From SPDF01 sp963812085 (lineage in GTDB: Bacteria > Gemmatimonadota > Gemmatimonadetes > Gemmatimonadales > GWC2-71-9): DNA of 64,000 nt. Shown here one piece after another: positions 1 to 9,624 of the stretch. A program made the position numbers and the translations under genes. Where the stretch lies: NCBI GenBank assembly GCA_963812085.1, contig CAWETL010000004.1:186001-250000 (forward strand). The letters are read 5' to 3'. The notes under the pieces were generated by a model. It was not told the DNA's origin. It worked only from the letters and a program-made list of their open reading frames with translations, and ran no database searches. Each line of letters starts with the position of its first letter. Position 1 is the first letter of the stretch.

Positions 1-36
1 CAGTAACTCTGGAGGCGGGGGGCGCCGGACGCCGAA

Positions 37-897
37 TCACCTCGCCTCGCGCCTCCACCATGCGCTGGATCCCCGGCCTCCGCTCAGGAGACTCGTGGCA
101 GGGTCGATTCGAAACAGGGTGAGCGCGTTGTCGCACATGATCTTCTGCCGGTCCTTCTGCGGAATCGCGATCTGCTCCATGAAGTCCAGGTAACTCTCCA
201 TGGTGGCGATGGGCCAGTCCGTCCCGAACAGGACGTTCTCGGCTTCCACGCCGTAGAGCAGCATGTCCTGGACCTGCCGGCTCATGTACGTCTCGAACCG
301 GTCGGTGAAGTCGCCCAGCACGAACCCGGACAGGTCGGTGTACACGTTGGCGTTCTTGTACACCACCTCCATGCAGTCGCGAATCCACGGATTGCCCAGG
401 TGGCAGATGACGAAGTTCACGTCCGGGTAGTCCACCGCCACGTCGTCCACGTGGATCGGATGGGCGAACTTGACCTTGCCGCGCGGGTCGTAGGTGTCGC
501 CGGAGTGGATCATGACCGGCAGCTTGTGGCGCGCGGCGAACCGGTATGCTGGTTCCCACATCGGATCGGCAGGATAGAACGGCTGGTAGCCCGGATAGAG
601 CTTGAGGCCCTTCAGCTTCCCGGCCGCGACGTGGGGCTCGAGCGCGTCGAGCTCGGCCGGCACGAACTCCTCGTAGCTGAGCCCCGCCACCACGTAGAGG
701 TGCGGCTGCTCCCGCACCGCCTCGAGGACCCTGAGGGTCGAGGGACGGCCAGGCGTCACCTTGTACGACGTGAGGATGACCGCGATGTCCACCCGGTTGA
801 GCCGCATGGCGCGATTGAGCTCGGCGAGGCGCGCCGGGAGGCTCTCGACGGCGTCCTCGTGGTAGTTGTTCAGGTGGACGTGGCAGTCGACGATCAT
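37..897 (-). CDS. Amidohydrolase family protein (TIM-barrel metal hydrolase)
   Basis: A 286-residue amidohydrolase-2 type metal-dependent hydrolase or decarboxylase, probably cytoplasmic. The HxH metal motif is at H6 and H8. Further candidate ligands are H131 (in MIHSGDTYD), H166 (ICHLGNP) and D227 (FGTDWP), in the order expected for the fold. The longer open frame was rejected because homology begins at MIVDCHVH. The ATG at 897 overlaps the stop of the upstream gene as ATGA, so the two are translationally coupled. The natural substrate cannot be told. Confidence in the fold is high and in the reaction low. Confidence 0.85.
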   Translation of the reverse strand: MIVDCHVHLNNYHEDAVESLPARLAELNRAMRLNRVDIAVILTSYKVTPGRPSTLRVLEAVREQPHLYVVAGLSYEEFVPAELDALEPHVAAGKLKGLKLYPGYQPFYPADPMWEPAYRFAARHKLPVMIHSGDTYDPRGKVKFAHPIHVDDVAVDYPDVNFVICHLGNPWIRDCMEVVYKNANVYTDLSGFVLGDFTDRFETYMSRQVQDMLLYGVEAENVLFGTDWPIATMESYLDFMEQIAIPQKDRQKIMCDNALTLFRIDPATSLLSGGRGSSAWWRREAR

Positions 898-1565
898 CTC
901 GGCTTTCTCGTGCGCTGCAGGATGCTGGCCGCCCAGTCCTTGCCCCCCAGGCCAAAGGCCAGGGCGAGGGCCAGGCACACGCCGCCGAAGGCAAGCTCGA
1001 ACGCAGCGAGGAGGACGTCGCCGGCGAACTGCAGCTGGCGCAGCGCGAGCGTCAGGACGAAGGCGATGGTCGCGCCGCGCGCCAGGTAGCCGATCTCCTC
1101 GGCGTGCTCGACGCCGACGTTGTTCAGGTACGTCTCGGCGGTGGCGCCGAGGAGCCGCGACAGCATGAGGCCGAAGACCACGATCACCAGCGCCACGAGG
1201 ATGTTCGGGAAGTACGCCGCCACCTGGTCGAGCAGCGCGGCCGACACCTGCAGCCCGAGGACGTTGAACACGGCGAGCGCCACCACGAGCATCACGAGCC
1301 AGTACGCCGCGTTCGCGATCAGCGTGACGGCCGTGAAGGGGACGCCGCCCCGCATCAGGAAGGTCTCGACGCCCGTCCGCTCGGCCGCCGATTCGAGGCG
1401 GATCAGCCGGAGCAGCTTCAACAGGCCCGTGCGCACCATCCGCGCGAACAGCCACCCGACGATGAGCAGGAGCGTCGCACTGACGAGTCGCGGAGAGAGA
1501 ATGTGCAGTTGGGACCAGGTCAGTCGGAGGGCGTCCAGAATCTGGTCAACGACCGTGCCGCTCAT
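894..1565 (-). CDS. Conserved TM-helix (mechanosensitive channel-like) membrane protein
   Basis: A 223-residue inner-membrane protein with about five hydrophobic helices (near residues 26-42, 75-103, 112-136, 155-172 and 177-203). It ends in the FGLGGKDWA motif typical of the 'conserved TM helix' proteins related to small-conductance mechanosensitive channels. It lacks the large cytoplasmic beta domain of MscS, so channel activity is uncertain. The start at 1565 (MSGTVVDQIL) is chosen because homology starts there and an AGG/GGAG-like site precedes it. A TATTAT box lies about 35 bp upstream on this strand (1597-1602). The gene is coupled by a 4-bp overlap to the downstream amidohydrolase. Confidence 0.75.
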   Translation of the reverse strand: MSGTVVDQILDALRLTWSQLHILSPRLVSATLLLIVGWLFARMVRTGLLKLLRLIRLESAAERTGVETFLMRGGVPFTAVTLIANAAYWLVMLVVALAVFNVLGLQVSAALLDQVAAYFPNILVALVIVVFGLMLSRLLGATAETYLNNVGVEHAEEIGYLARGATIAFVLTLALRQLQFAGDVLLAAFELAFGGVCLALALAFGLGGKDWAASILQRTRKPR

Positions 1566-1686
1566 GGGGTGGCTCCCGTCGGAGGTATCGAGTAGGATAA
1601 TATGGACCGGGACCGACGCCATCCCGGGGCACCACTCTGTGCGCCAGGTCACTTCCTCGCGTCGGCTGATTGTGGAGTATTGGGTG

Positions 1687-2430
1687 ATGACTCCTCCCCT
1701 GGCCCGGCCCGCGGGCTCCCCTTCGATCGACGTCCGCGCCATGCGCGCGAGCGACTTCCCGGGCGTCCGCGAGCTCTCGGCGCTGGTGTACCCCACCACG
1801 CCGTCGTGGAGCGAGGCGCAACTCGCGAGCCACCTGCATTTCTTCCCCGAGGGGCAGCTCGTGGCGGTGGATCGTGAGTCCGGTACTCTCCTCGGGATGG
1901 CGTCGAGTCTCATCCTCTTCTGGGAGGACTACGGCCTCGGCGCCAGTTGGCGGGATATCACCGACGGCGGGATGTTCACCAATCATGACCCGGTGCGGGG
2001 GCGAACCCTTTACGGCGCCGAAGTGATGGTGCACCCATTCCTCCAGGGCCACGGCATCGGCAAGGCCCTCTACGCGGCCCGCCGGAAGCTGGCGCGCAAG
2101 CTCCGCCTCCTCCGGATCCGGGCCGGCGCGCGTCTCCGTGACTTCCACCGGTTCGTCGGTCGGATCACCGCCGAGGAGTATGTGCACGCCGTCATCCGCG
2201 GCAGCCTGGGCGACCGGACGCTCAGCTTCCAGCTGGGCCAGGGGTTCCAGGTGATCGGGGTGGTCTCCGGCTACCTGTCGCACGACCCCGAGAGCCTCGG
2301 GTATGCCGCGGTCATCGAATGGGTCAATTCGGCGATCGCGGGCGTGACAGGGTATCGACCCCCGCCCTGGCCGCCGCGTCCCCGGCCCAGCGGGGAATCC
2401 AGGAAGCGAACGTCCGGCTCGGGGACCTAG
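1687..2430 (+). CDS. GNAT family N-acetyltransferase
   Basis: A 247-residue acyltransferase-fold protein. It matches the GNAT domain otherwise found fused to a carbon-nitrogen hydrolase: a FPEGQLV segment, a FTNHDP segment, LYGAEVMVHP and the acetyl-CoA pyrophosphate loop QGHGIGKALY (about residues 121-130). Here it stands alone without the hydrolase. ATG 1687 is chosen because GGAG at 1674-1677 lies 9 bp before it. An alternative ATG is at 1741. The last 30 residues are proline/arginine-rich and probably disordered. The substrate is unknown. It is divergent from the TM-helix gene. Confidence 0.8.
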   Translation: MTPPLARPAGSPSIDVRAMRASDFPGVRELSALVYPTTPSWSEAQLASHLHFFPEGQLVAVDRESGTLLGMASSLILFWEDYGLGASWRDITDGGMFTNHDPVRGRTLYGAEVMVHPFLQGHGIGKALYAARRKLARKLRLLRIRAGARLRDFHRFVGRITAEEYVHAVIRGSLGDRTLSFQLGQGFQVIGVVSGYLSHDPESLGYAAVIEWVNSAIAGVTGYRPPPWPPRPRPSGESRKRTSGSGT

Positions 2431-2518
2431 CGGGCCGCCGGCCGGCGATGTCAATTCGCCGGCCCGGATCCCGCTCGCATACCGCCACCTCCCCGCGTCG
2501 AGGCATCGAGAAACGCCC

Positions 2519-3055
2519 GTGGCGACGCCGCCAATTCTGGTCAACCGCGCTCCCGTGCTCACCCTCTGGGCCGCCATCGTCGCCGAGCGGCTGGGGTACC
2601 CGCACGCCACCGCGCTGACGCTCGGCAAGGCAGTCGCCGGACTCAACGCACAGTCCAAGGGCCGCCGGCTCGGCATCTACGAAGCCCCGCCACCCACCCC
2701 TCCCGGCAGGAAGCCACGGAAGCCCGCCCCGCCCGCCGGAGAGACTGTCCTTCTGCTCGGGCGAGCCGTCGTGGTGCTCAACACCCCCGAGGGGCTCCGG
2801 GCGGCGGTGAAGGGAAACCCGGAGAGCCCGGCCAGCGTTCAGCGATATCTGGGACAGAAGTTCGGTGCCGCCCTTCCCGACGTCGAGGCGGCGATGCGCG
2901 AGCTCGCCGCGTCCGTGTCGCCGAATCGCCTGGAGGAGACCGGATTCGCGCTCTACGAGCAGTTCCGCCCGGAGATTCCCGAAGGTGTGAGGGGTTGGGG
3001 CGCCAAAGGGCGCCTCGATCCGGCCCGGATCAGGGCGCTCGCGAAGCCGCGTTGA
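2519..3055 (+). CDS. Conserved hypothetical protein
   Basis: A 178-residue protein starting at GTG. I do not recognise a named family with certainty. It is probably soluble and helical, with an N-terminal segment (residues 10-50), a proline-rich linker around residues 57-75, and a C-terminal part with EETGFALYEQFRPEIPEG. There is no signal peptide or membrane helix. Third-position GC is high, like its neighbours, which supports a real gene. It lies 52 bp upstream of the kinase gene on the same strand and may be cotranscribed with it. Confidence 0.6.
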   Translation: MATPPILVNRAPVLTLWAAIVAERLGYPHATALTLGKAVAGLNAQSKGRRLGIYEAPPPTPPGRKPRKPAPPAGETVLLLGRAVVVLNTPEGLRAAVKGNPESPASVQRYLGQKFGAALPDVEAAMRELAASVSPNRLEETGFALYEQFRPEIPEGVRGWGAKGRLDPARIRALAKPR

Positions 3056-3107
3056 GGCGCGGGGACCACCGGCGGAGACGCCGGCCAGGAGGACGACCTT
3101 TCCGGCT

Positions 3108-5357
3108 ATGCAGACCGATGTGATGACGCTGCTCCGAGACGCCCTCGCCGGCCGCTACCGCATCGAGCGGGAGCTCGGTCGCGGCGGCATGGCCGTCGTG
3201 TTCCTCGCCGAAGACCTCAAGCACCGCCGACGCGTCGCCATCAAGGTGCTCCGTCCCGAAGTGGCGAAGGCCATCGGCTCCGGGCGCTTCCTCCGCGAGA
3301 TCGAGATCGCGGCCCAGCTGAGTCACCCGCACATCCTGCCGCTGTTCGACAGCGGGGAGGCGGGAAAGCCGGGAAGCCGGGACGAGAGGTTCCTCTTCTT
3401 CGTCATGCCCTACGTCGAGGGAGAATCGCTCCGCGACCTGCTGACCCGCGAGAAGCAGCTGCCCATCGAAGACGCCCTCCGAATTGCCCGCGAGGTGGCC
3501 GACGCGCTCGCGTACGCCCATCGCGCCGGCGTCGTGCACCGCGACATCAAGCCCGAGAACATCCTCCTCCAGGCAGGCCATCCGGTGGTGAGCGACTTCG
3601 GCATCGCCTCGGCGTTGCAGGCCGCGGCCGGCGAGCCGCTCACCGATCCCGGCTTCGCGGTGGGAACGCCGGCCTACATGAGCCCGGAACAATCGGTGGG
3701 CGAGGCGGTCGACTCCCGGAGCGACGTCTACTCGCTGGCCTGCGTGCTCTTCGAGATGCTCGCGGGGGATCCGCCGTTCACGGGCTCGACGGCGCAGGCG
3801 ATCCAGGCCCGGAAGGTGATGGACACGGTGCCCCGCATCCGGACGGTCCGGGAGCTGGTGCCCGAGGGGGTGGAACGGGTGATCCGGACGGCGCTTGCCC
3901 GGGTCCCGGCCGACCGGTTCTCGACCGTCTCCGAGTTTTCGGCCGCCTTGGCCCACGGCGCCGTGGCGCGGGCGCCGGTGCGGTCCGTCGCCGTGCTCCC
4001 CTTCCTCAACCTCAGCGCGGTCCCCGACAACGAGTACTTCGCCGACGGGATCACCGAGGACGTCATCGCGCAGCTCTCGAAGATCCGGTCGCTCAAGGTC
4101 ATCTCGCGCACCTCGGTGATGATGTTCAAGAAGCGCGAGCAGAGCCTGCGGGAGATCGGCCAGCTCCTGTCGGCCGCGACCCTGCTGGAGGGGAGCGTGC
4201 GTCGCGCGGGCGACCGGGTGCGGATCGTGGCCCAGCTGATCGACGCCGAAACCGACCAGCACCTCTGGGCGGAGACCTACGACCGCAAGCTCGACGACAT
4301 CTTCGCGATCCAGTCCGACGTGGCGCTCCAGATCGCCACGGCGCTCAAGGCCGAGCTCTCTCCGGACGAACAGACCCGCATCCACCGCGGGCCCACGCGC
4401 GACCTCCAGGCCTACCAGCTCTACCTGCAGGGGCGGCACTGGTTCGTGCGCCACACGGCGGAGGGGCTCCGCCAGGCGGTGGACTATTTCAGGCGGGCGA
4501 TCGCGAAGGACCCGGGCTTCGCCCTGGCGCATGCGGACCTCGCACAGGCCTACACCGAGCTCGCGCTCGCCTCCGGCGGTGGCCTCTTCCGGCCCGAGGA
4601 GGGGTTCGCGCTGGCCCGGCAGTCGGTGGCCGCCGCGCTCGCGCTGGACGGCGCGCTGAGCGAGGCGCACTGCATGCTCGGCTTCCTCCGTTACGTGCGG
4701 GACTTCGACTGGGGCGCCGCCGAGGCGGAATTCCGGCGTGCGCTGGAGTTGAGCCCGAACAACGCGGACGCCAACGATCTCTACGGCCGGATGCTGGCGG
4801 CCCTGGGGCGCCACGACGAGGCGCTGCCCTTCGTGACCCGCGCGCAGGAACTCGACCCGCTGTCCCACCGGACCGACCTGGCGGCGGCCCTGCTCCGCGC
4901 GGGTCGCTACGAGGAGGCGCTCCCCGCGGCGGAACACGCGGTGGCCCTCGACCCGGGGTACGGCCGGGGACACGCGACGCTCGGCTGGGTGTACGTGAAG
5001 CTCGGCCGGGTGGAGGAGGGCCTTGCCGAACTTCGGCAGGGTGCCGAGCTCACGCTGGACGACGCGATGTTCCTCGCGCAGCTGGGCGAGGCGTACGCCC
5101 TGACGGGCAGGGAGCCGGAGGCCCGTGACGTGCTGCGCCGCCTCGAGGAGCGCTCGCGCGAGGAATACGTGACGCCATATTACTTCGCGTATGTCTACAC
5201 GGGACTCGGCGAGTACGACACGGCGATCGACGCGCTCGAGCGATGCCTGGTGGACCACTCAGGTGGGCTCTACGGCCTCAAGGCGTCGTTCCTTTTTGCT
5301 CCGCTCCGGGGGCATCCCCGGTTCGAGGCGCTGCTCAGGAAGCTGCATCTGCAGTAG
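3108..5357 (+). CDS. Ser/Thr protein kinase with TolB-like and TPR domains
   Basis: A 749-residue Hanks-type kinase. Visible elements are the glycine loop GRGGMAVVF (about 25-32), the ATP lysine K46 (AIKVL), E65, the catalytic loop HRDIKPEN with D146, DFG at 163-165 and MSPEQ. The kinase domain spans about residues 15-285. It is followed by a TolB-like domain (about 292-410, starting SVAVLPFLNLS) and a series of TPR repeats to the C terminus. No transmembrane helix separates kinase and sensor, so it is probably cytoplasmic. This differs from the second kinase of the window at 49941-52796. Signal and targets are unknown; TPR repeats suggest protein scaffolding. Confidence 0.9.
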   Translation: MQTDVMTLLRDALAGRYRIERELGRGGMAVVFLAEDLKHRRRVAIKVLRPEVAKAIGSGRFLREIEIAAQLSHPHILPLFDSGEAGKPGSRDERFLFFVMPYVEGESLRDLLTREKQLPIEDALRIAREVADALAYAHRAGVVHRDIKPENILLQAGHPVVSDFGIASALQAAAGEPLTDPGFAVGTPAYMSPEQSVGEAVDSRSDVYSLACVLFEMLAGDPPFTGSTAQAIQARKVMDTVPRIRTVRELVPEGVERVIRTALARVPADRFSTVSEFSAALAHGAVARAPVRSVAVLPFLNLSAVPDNEYFADGITEDVIAQLSKIRSLKVISRTSVMMFKKREQSLREIGQLLSAATLLEGSVRRAGDRVRIVAQLIDAETDQHLWAETYDRKLDDIFAIQSDVALQIATALKAELSPDEQTRIHRGPTRDLQAYQLYLQGRHWFVRHTAEGLRQAVDYFRRAIAKDPGFALAHADLAQAYTELALASGGGLFRPEEGFALARQSVAAALALDGALSEAHCMLGFLRYVRDFDWGAAEAEFRRALELSPNNADANDLYGRMLAALGRHDEALPFVTRAQELDPLSHRTDLAAALLRAGRYEEALPAAEHAVALDPGYGRGHATLGWVYVKLGRVEEGLAELRQGAELTLDDAMFLAQLGEAYALTGREPEARDVLRRLEERSREEYVTPYYFAYVYTGLGEYDTAIDALERCLVDHSGGLYGLKASFLFAPLRGHPRFEALLRKLHLQ

Positions 5358-5471
5358 CCGAAGGTACGGGGCCGACGCGCCGCACGCCTCCCTGTGTCGC
5401 TCCCCCTCCTCCGCTCGTCCACAGGGACAGGCCGGCCAGCGCCGGGCACCAGGGACCGAGCGGGGATCCGC

Positions 5472-5918
5472 ATGCGCGATCAGTACCGGGACAAGCGGGA
5501 GCTCGTCAACGAGCTGACCGACCTCCGCAAGCAGGTGGCCGACCTCAAGCAGTCCGCCGCGGAACGGCGGCGAGTCGAGGAGGGACTGCGCCACGATCGC
5601 GAACTGATGCGGGCGCTGCTCGACCGGGCGCCCCATCCCCTCTGCCTGCTGACCACCGCCGGCGCGCCGCTGCTGGCCAATCATGCCTTCGCCCAGATGC
5701 TGGGCTACGCCTCGGTCGGCGAGTTGGTGCGCCTCGGCAGCGACCTCGGGGTGGTGATGGGCGATTCTGCGCTCGCTGCCGCGGCGCCGGGTCAGCCGAG
5801 GGACCTCACGTTCCGCCGACGGGACGGCGACGGCCTTGTCCTCCCCGCGATCTCTTCCGTGGTACCCGGCACCGAATACCTCGCCATCACGGTCGTCGCC
5901 AACCAGCTGATCGTCTGA
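5472..5918 (+). CDS. PAS domain-containing protein with N-terminal coiled coil
   Basis: A 148-residue protein. A charged coiled coil (about residues 5-45, DLRKQVADLKQ...) leads into a PAS-like domain starting at LMRALLDRAPHPLCLLT, with LANHAFAQMLGY. There is no kinase, cyclase or DNA-binding output domain, so this is a stand-alone sensor or a fragment of a sensor kinase. ATG 5472 is used because the coiled coil starts there and GGGGA precedes it; a longer frame reaches back to 5394. It lies 114 bp downstream of the kinase gene on the same strand. Confidence 0.65.
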   Translation: MRDQYRDKRELVNELTDLRKQVADLKQSAAERRRVEEGLRHDRELMRALLDRAPHPLCLLTTAGAPLLANHAFAQMLGYASVGELVRLGSDLGVVMGDSALAAAAPGQPRDLTFRRRDGDGLVLPAISSVVPGTEYLAITVVANQLIV

Positions 5919-5943
5919 CTCGCCCTGCCGGTCCGCCGCGCGC

Positions 5944-5957
5944 TACATTGAGGCGTG
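5944..5957 (+). promoter_or_regulatory. Possible -10 element for a leaderless transcript
   Basis: TACATT at 5944-5949 lies five bases before the GTG start at 5955. No usable ribosome-binding site can fit, because the GAGG is only one base from the GTG. This spacing matches a -10 box whose transcript begins at or very near the start codon. No clear -35 is visible. Confidence 0.3.
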
Positions 5958-7244
5958 ACGACCGCCACGGACCCCACGCTTGTTCGCGCCCTCGGCCGGC
6001 GCGACCTCACCGCATTCGCCGTCAACCGGGTCATCGGCGGCGGGATCTTCGGGATCCCGGCGGTGCTCTACGCCGGCGTCGGCCCGATGAGCGTCGCGGC
6101 CGTGTTGCTGGCCGGCCTCGTGGTCCTCTGCATCACCCTCTGCTTCGCCGAGGTAGGCAGCCGGTACCAGGACACCGGCGGGCCGTACCTCTATGCCAGC
6201 GACACCTTCGGCCCTGTCGTCGGGTTCGAGGTCGGTTGGCTGATGTGGGTCACCCAACTGGGCGGCTTTGCGGCGGTGGCGAACCTCTTCGTCAATTACG
6301 TCGGGTGGTTCGCGCCGGTAGTCACGGCCGGCGCATGGCGGATCGCCCTCATCGCCGCCCTCGTCGCCCTCCTGGCGACCGTCAACATCCTCGGCGTCCG
6401 GCGTGCCGCCGCCGTCAACAACGTCCTCACCCTTGGCAAGCTCATCCCGCTCGCGCTGTTCGTGGTCGTCGGCATCTTCTTTGTTGATGTCCGGCTGCTG
6501 ATCCCGTCCGTCGTGCCGACCGCCGGCGCGATGTCGGGTGCCGTGCTCCTGGCCATCTACGCATTCAGCGGGTTCGAGGTCCTCGGCGTGCCGAGCGGCG
6601 AGGTGCGGGACCCAGCTCGGACCGTCCCTTTTGCGCTGCTGGCCGGTCTGGCCGTGGTGGCGCTGATCTACACCGGCGTGCAGGTTGTGGCGGTCGGCAC
6701 CCTCCCCGACCTCGCCGCCTCCGCGCGCCCGCTGGCCGACGCCGCCGAGCGGACGTTCGGGAGGGTGGGGGCGTTCGTGATGGTGGTTGGCGCGCTCCTG
6801 TCCACCCTCGGCGTGGCACACGCGATTCTCCTGGCCGCGGGGCGGATGCCGTTCGCGATGGCGGAGCGGAAGCAGCTGCCCGCGGGAATCGCCGCCGTGC
6901 ACCCGAGGTTCCGGACGCCGCACGTCGGCCTGCTCGTCTCCGCGGCGGGGATGCTGCTCTTCACGATCGTGACGACCTTCACGTCTGCCGTGACGATCAC
7001 CGTGGGGCTCCGGGTGATCATCTACATCGTCACCTGCGCGGCGTTGCCGGTGCTCCGGCGGCGGGCCGGCCGCGCGCCGGGCGCGTTTGTCGCGCCGGCG
7101 GGGTCCGTGCTGGCCGTCTGCTGCGTGCTGATCGCCATTGGACTGCTCGCGTCTCGCCCGCGAGCGGATATCATACAGCTCGTCGCGGTGGTGGTGGTCG
7201 GTCTCGCGGTGTGGGCTGGCGTCACCAGGCTCGCAAGGCGGTGA
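5955..7244 (+). CDS. APC superfamily amino acid permease
   Basis: A 429-residue polytopic inner-membrane transporter with about 12 hydrophobic helices. The first helix carries the family's unwound signature NRVIGGGIFGIP (about residues 23-34). A second recognisable stretch is FAEVGSRYQDTGGPYLYASD. Members import amino acids or amines by proton symport or exchange; the substrate cannot be inferred. It starts at GTG without a properly spaced Shine-Dalgarno (see the -10 element). It stands alone: the LemA gene begins 25 bp downstream with its own strong ribosome-binding site. Confidence 0.9.
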   Translation: MTTATDPTLVRALGRRDLTAFAVNRVIGGGIFGIPAVLYAGVGPMSVAAVLLAGLVVLCITLCFAEVGSRYQDTGGPYLYASDTFGPVVGFEVGWLMWVTQLGGFAAVANLFVNYVGWFAPVVTAGAWRIALIAALVALLATVNILGVRRAAAVNNVLTLGKLIPLALFVVVGIFFVDVRLLIPSVVPTAGAMSGAVLLAIYAFSGFEVLGVPSGEVRDPARTVPFALLAGLAVVALIYTGVQVVAVGTLPDLAASARPLADAAERTFGRVGAFVMVVGALLSTLGVAHAILLAAGRMPFAMAERKQLPAGIAAVHPRFRTPHVGLLVSAAGMLLFTIVTTFTSAVTITVGLRVIIYIVTCAALPVLRRRAGRAPGAFVAPAGSVLAVCCVLIAIGLLASRPRADIIQLVAVVVVGLAVWAGVTRLARR

Positions 7245-7269
7245 GAAAACTCCATTCAGGAGCGTACCC

Positions 7270-7827
7270 ATGGGACTCGTCCTGCTGGTCCTGGCGCTGC
7301 TCGCCGCCTACGCCATCTACACCTTCAATGCGCTGACGCGTCTCCGGCAACTGGCGGCCAACGCCTGGGCGGACATCGACGTCCAGCTCAAGCGCCGGCA
7401 CGACCTGATCCCCTCGCTGGTGGCCACCGTCAAGGGGCACGCCGGTTACGAACGCGGCACCCTGGACGCCGTGGTCGAGGCCCGGAACCGTGCGGTGAGC
7501 GCCGGCGGGCCGGCCGCGGCCGGAGAGGCCGAGCGGGTCCTGGCCGGTGCGGTCCGCCAGGTCTTCGTCCTGGCCGAGGCGTATCCCGAGCTGCGTGCCG
7601 CCGAGAGCTACCTCGCGCTGCAGAAAAACCTCACCGAGATCGAGGACCATATCCAGAACGCACGCCGCTACTACAACGCGGTGGTCCGCGACCTGAACAC
7701 CAAGGTGCAGCAATTCCCTTCCAACCTGCTGGCCGGCCCGTTCGGCTTCCGGGCGGCGGAGTTCTTCGGCCTGAGCGACCGGGCCGAAGGGGCCGTGCCG
7801 TCCATCGATCTGGGCAACAAGCCGTGA
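7270..7827 (+). CDS. lemA: LemA family protein
   Basis: A 185-residue LemA protein: one N-terminal membrane helix (about 2-22), then a helical bundle containing the hallmark ANAWADIDVQLKRRHDLIP (about 35-53), ending in NARRYYNAVVRDLN and FPSNLLAG. AGGAG at 7258-7262 is seven bases before ATG 7270, which sets the start inside a longer frame. LemA proteins are membrane-anchored, of poorly known function, and are commonly paired with a DUF2207 or TPM protein, as here. The stop overlaps the next gene's start. Confidence 0.92.
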   Translation: MGLVLLVLALLAAYAIYTFNALTRLRQLAANAWADIDVQLKRRHDLIPSLVATVKGHAGYERGTLDAVVEARNRAVSAGGPAAAGEAERVLAGAVRQVFVLAEAYPELRAAESYLALQKNLTEIEDHIQNARRYYNAVVRDLNTKVQQFPSNLLAGPFGFRAAEFFGLSDRAEGAVPSIDLGNKP

Positions 7828-9534
7828 GGCGCCTTGCCCTGCTCCTTGCGCTCCTCTGTTCCGCGGCCCCGGCATCGGCGCAGCGCTCGCTGGCCATCAG
7901 GAAGTTCGACGCCAGTATCGTCGTGAACCGGGACGGGACGGTGGACGTCACCGAGACGATCACCGCGCAGTTCACAGGCAGCTGGAACGGGATTTACCGC
8001 ACCGTGCCGGTCACCTACCACACTCCGCAGGGGTTCACCTGGACGCTGCGCCTGGCGAACGTCAGCGCCACGGACGGAGCCGGCGCTCCGCTCAAGGTCG
8101 AGCAGGCGCGGGAGCGGCACTACATCAAGTTCAAGCTCTGGGTGCCGGGCGCCGCCGACACCACCCGGACCGTGATCTTCCGCTACCGTGCGGTGAACGG
8201 CCTGCGGTTCTTCGAGGACCACGACGAGCTCTACTGGAACCTGACCGGCGACGAATGGGATGTGCCGATCGAGGCCGCCACCGCCCGGATCGAGTTGCCG
8301 GCCGCGGCCACGGGCGTCCGGGCCATCGCCTTCAACGGCGCCTATGGCTCGACCGCCCGGGACGCCGAGGTGGTGACCGAGGGTACCAGTCGTCCGCATC
8401 AGCATGCCGCATCCGCTCGGGTTCCATGAGGGCCTTACGGGCGTCGTCGGGTGGGACAAGGGCGCGGTCGTGGAGCCGACGGCCACCGACAAGGCGGCGG
8501 GTTTCCTCGCCGCCAACTGGCCGCTGGCCATCCCGATCCCGGTCTTCCTCGGCATGTTCCTGATGTGGCGCCGGGTCGGCCGCGACCCCGAGGAGCGCCC
8601 GGTGTCGGCCCAGTACGAACCGCCGCTGGGGCTCACCCCGGCCGAAGCCGGCACGCTGCTGGACGAATCGGTGGACATGCGGGACATCACCGCGACCCTC
8701 GTGGACCTGGCCGTGGGCGGGCACCTCAGGATCGAGGAGTCCGAAGAGACGACGCTCTTCGGGCTCATCTCGAGCACGGAGTACACCTTCAGGCGGCTCG
8801 ACCCGCCCGCGGGCGCGCGGGCCCTCGAGCCCCACGAGCAGGCGATGCTCGATGGAATCTTCGGCGGAGGGAAGCAGGATGTCCGGTTGGCCGAGCTGCA
8901 AAACGAGTTCTACAAGCAGCTGCCGGGGATTCGCGACGGGATCTACGACCGGCTGGTGAATCGCGGCCTCTACCGCTCGCGGCCCGACCACGTGAAGGGA
9001 AAATGGATCGGGGGCGGGGTGGTGCTCGGCGCGCTCGTCGCGATCGGCGGCGCGGTGCTGGGGGCCCGGCTCAGCATGACGCCGCTGCCGTTTCTCCTCG
9101 GCGGGTTCCTCAGCGCGGCGATCGTCGCGCTCTTCGGGCGCATCATGCCGGCCCGGACGGTGGCCGGCGCGCGGGCGTATGAGGGAACCCGGGGGTTCGA
9201 GGAGTTCCTGCACCGCGTGGACAGCGACCGCTTTGCGCGCGTGGTCAAGACGCCCGAGATGTTCGAGCGGTTCCTGCCTTACGCCATGGCCTTCGGGGTG
9301 GAAAAGAAGTGGGCGAGCGCGTTCAAGGACATCGTGCGGGAGCCGCCGTCGTGGTACGTCGGCGGCAACCCGGCCGGATTCAACACGGGCGGATTCACCA
9401 GCCGCCTGGGTGCGCTCTCCACCCACGCCGCGAGCGCGATGAGCTCTTCGCCGCGGAGTTCGGGCGGCTCCGGCTTCGGCGGCGGCGGCTCCTCGGGCGG
9501 GGGTGGGGGCGGCGGGGGTGGCGGCGGGTTCTAG
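7824..9534 (+). CDS. DUF2207 membrane protein, +1 frameshift at about 8391
   Basis: A DUF2207 (YciQ-like) protein of about 569 residues, broken by one extra base. The first frame (7824-8390) has a signal peptide (residues 1-19) and the beta-rich exported domain up to VVTEGTS. Skipping C8391 continues VRISMPHPLGFHEGLTGVVGW, exactly the family's next motif. The second frame then gives a membrane helix (AIPIPVFLGMFLMW), the cytoplasmic region, two further helices and a glycine-rich tail ending GGGF. The total span is 3n+1 bases. It is coupled to lemA by a 4-bp overlap. It is either a sequence error or a disrupted gene. Confidence 0.85.
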
Positions 9535-9624
9535 CGCCCGCGCCCCCTAGCGGGCCACCGAGCGTCACCATTAATTAGCGCTTCGGATTCCTTCCGCCGT
9601 CTCCCGTCGACCGGAGTTCCTGTC

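Noticed and set aside
3030..5258. 742-codon open frame antisense to the first kinase
   Set aside because: It mirrors a gene with full kinase motifs, is rich in Arg/His/Glu/Pro and has no recognisable fold. Long antisense frames are common in high-GC DNA.
7824..9534. Programmed +1 frameshift in DUF2207
   Set aside because: No recognised slippery codon or stimulator is evident, and three other genes show the same one-base excess, which points to a shared technical cause; kept as a finding rather than a claim of recoding.
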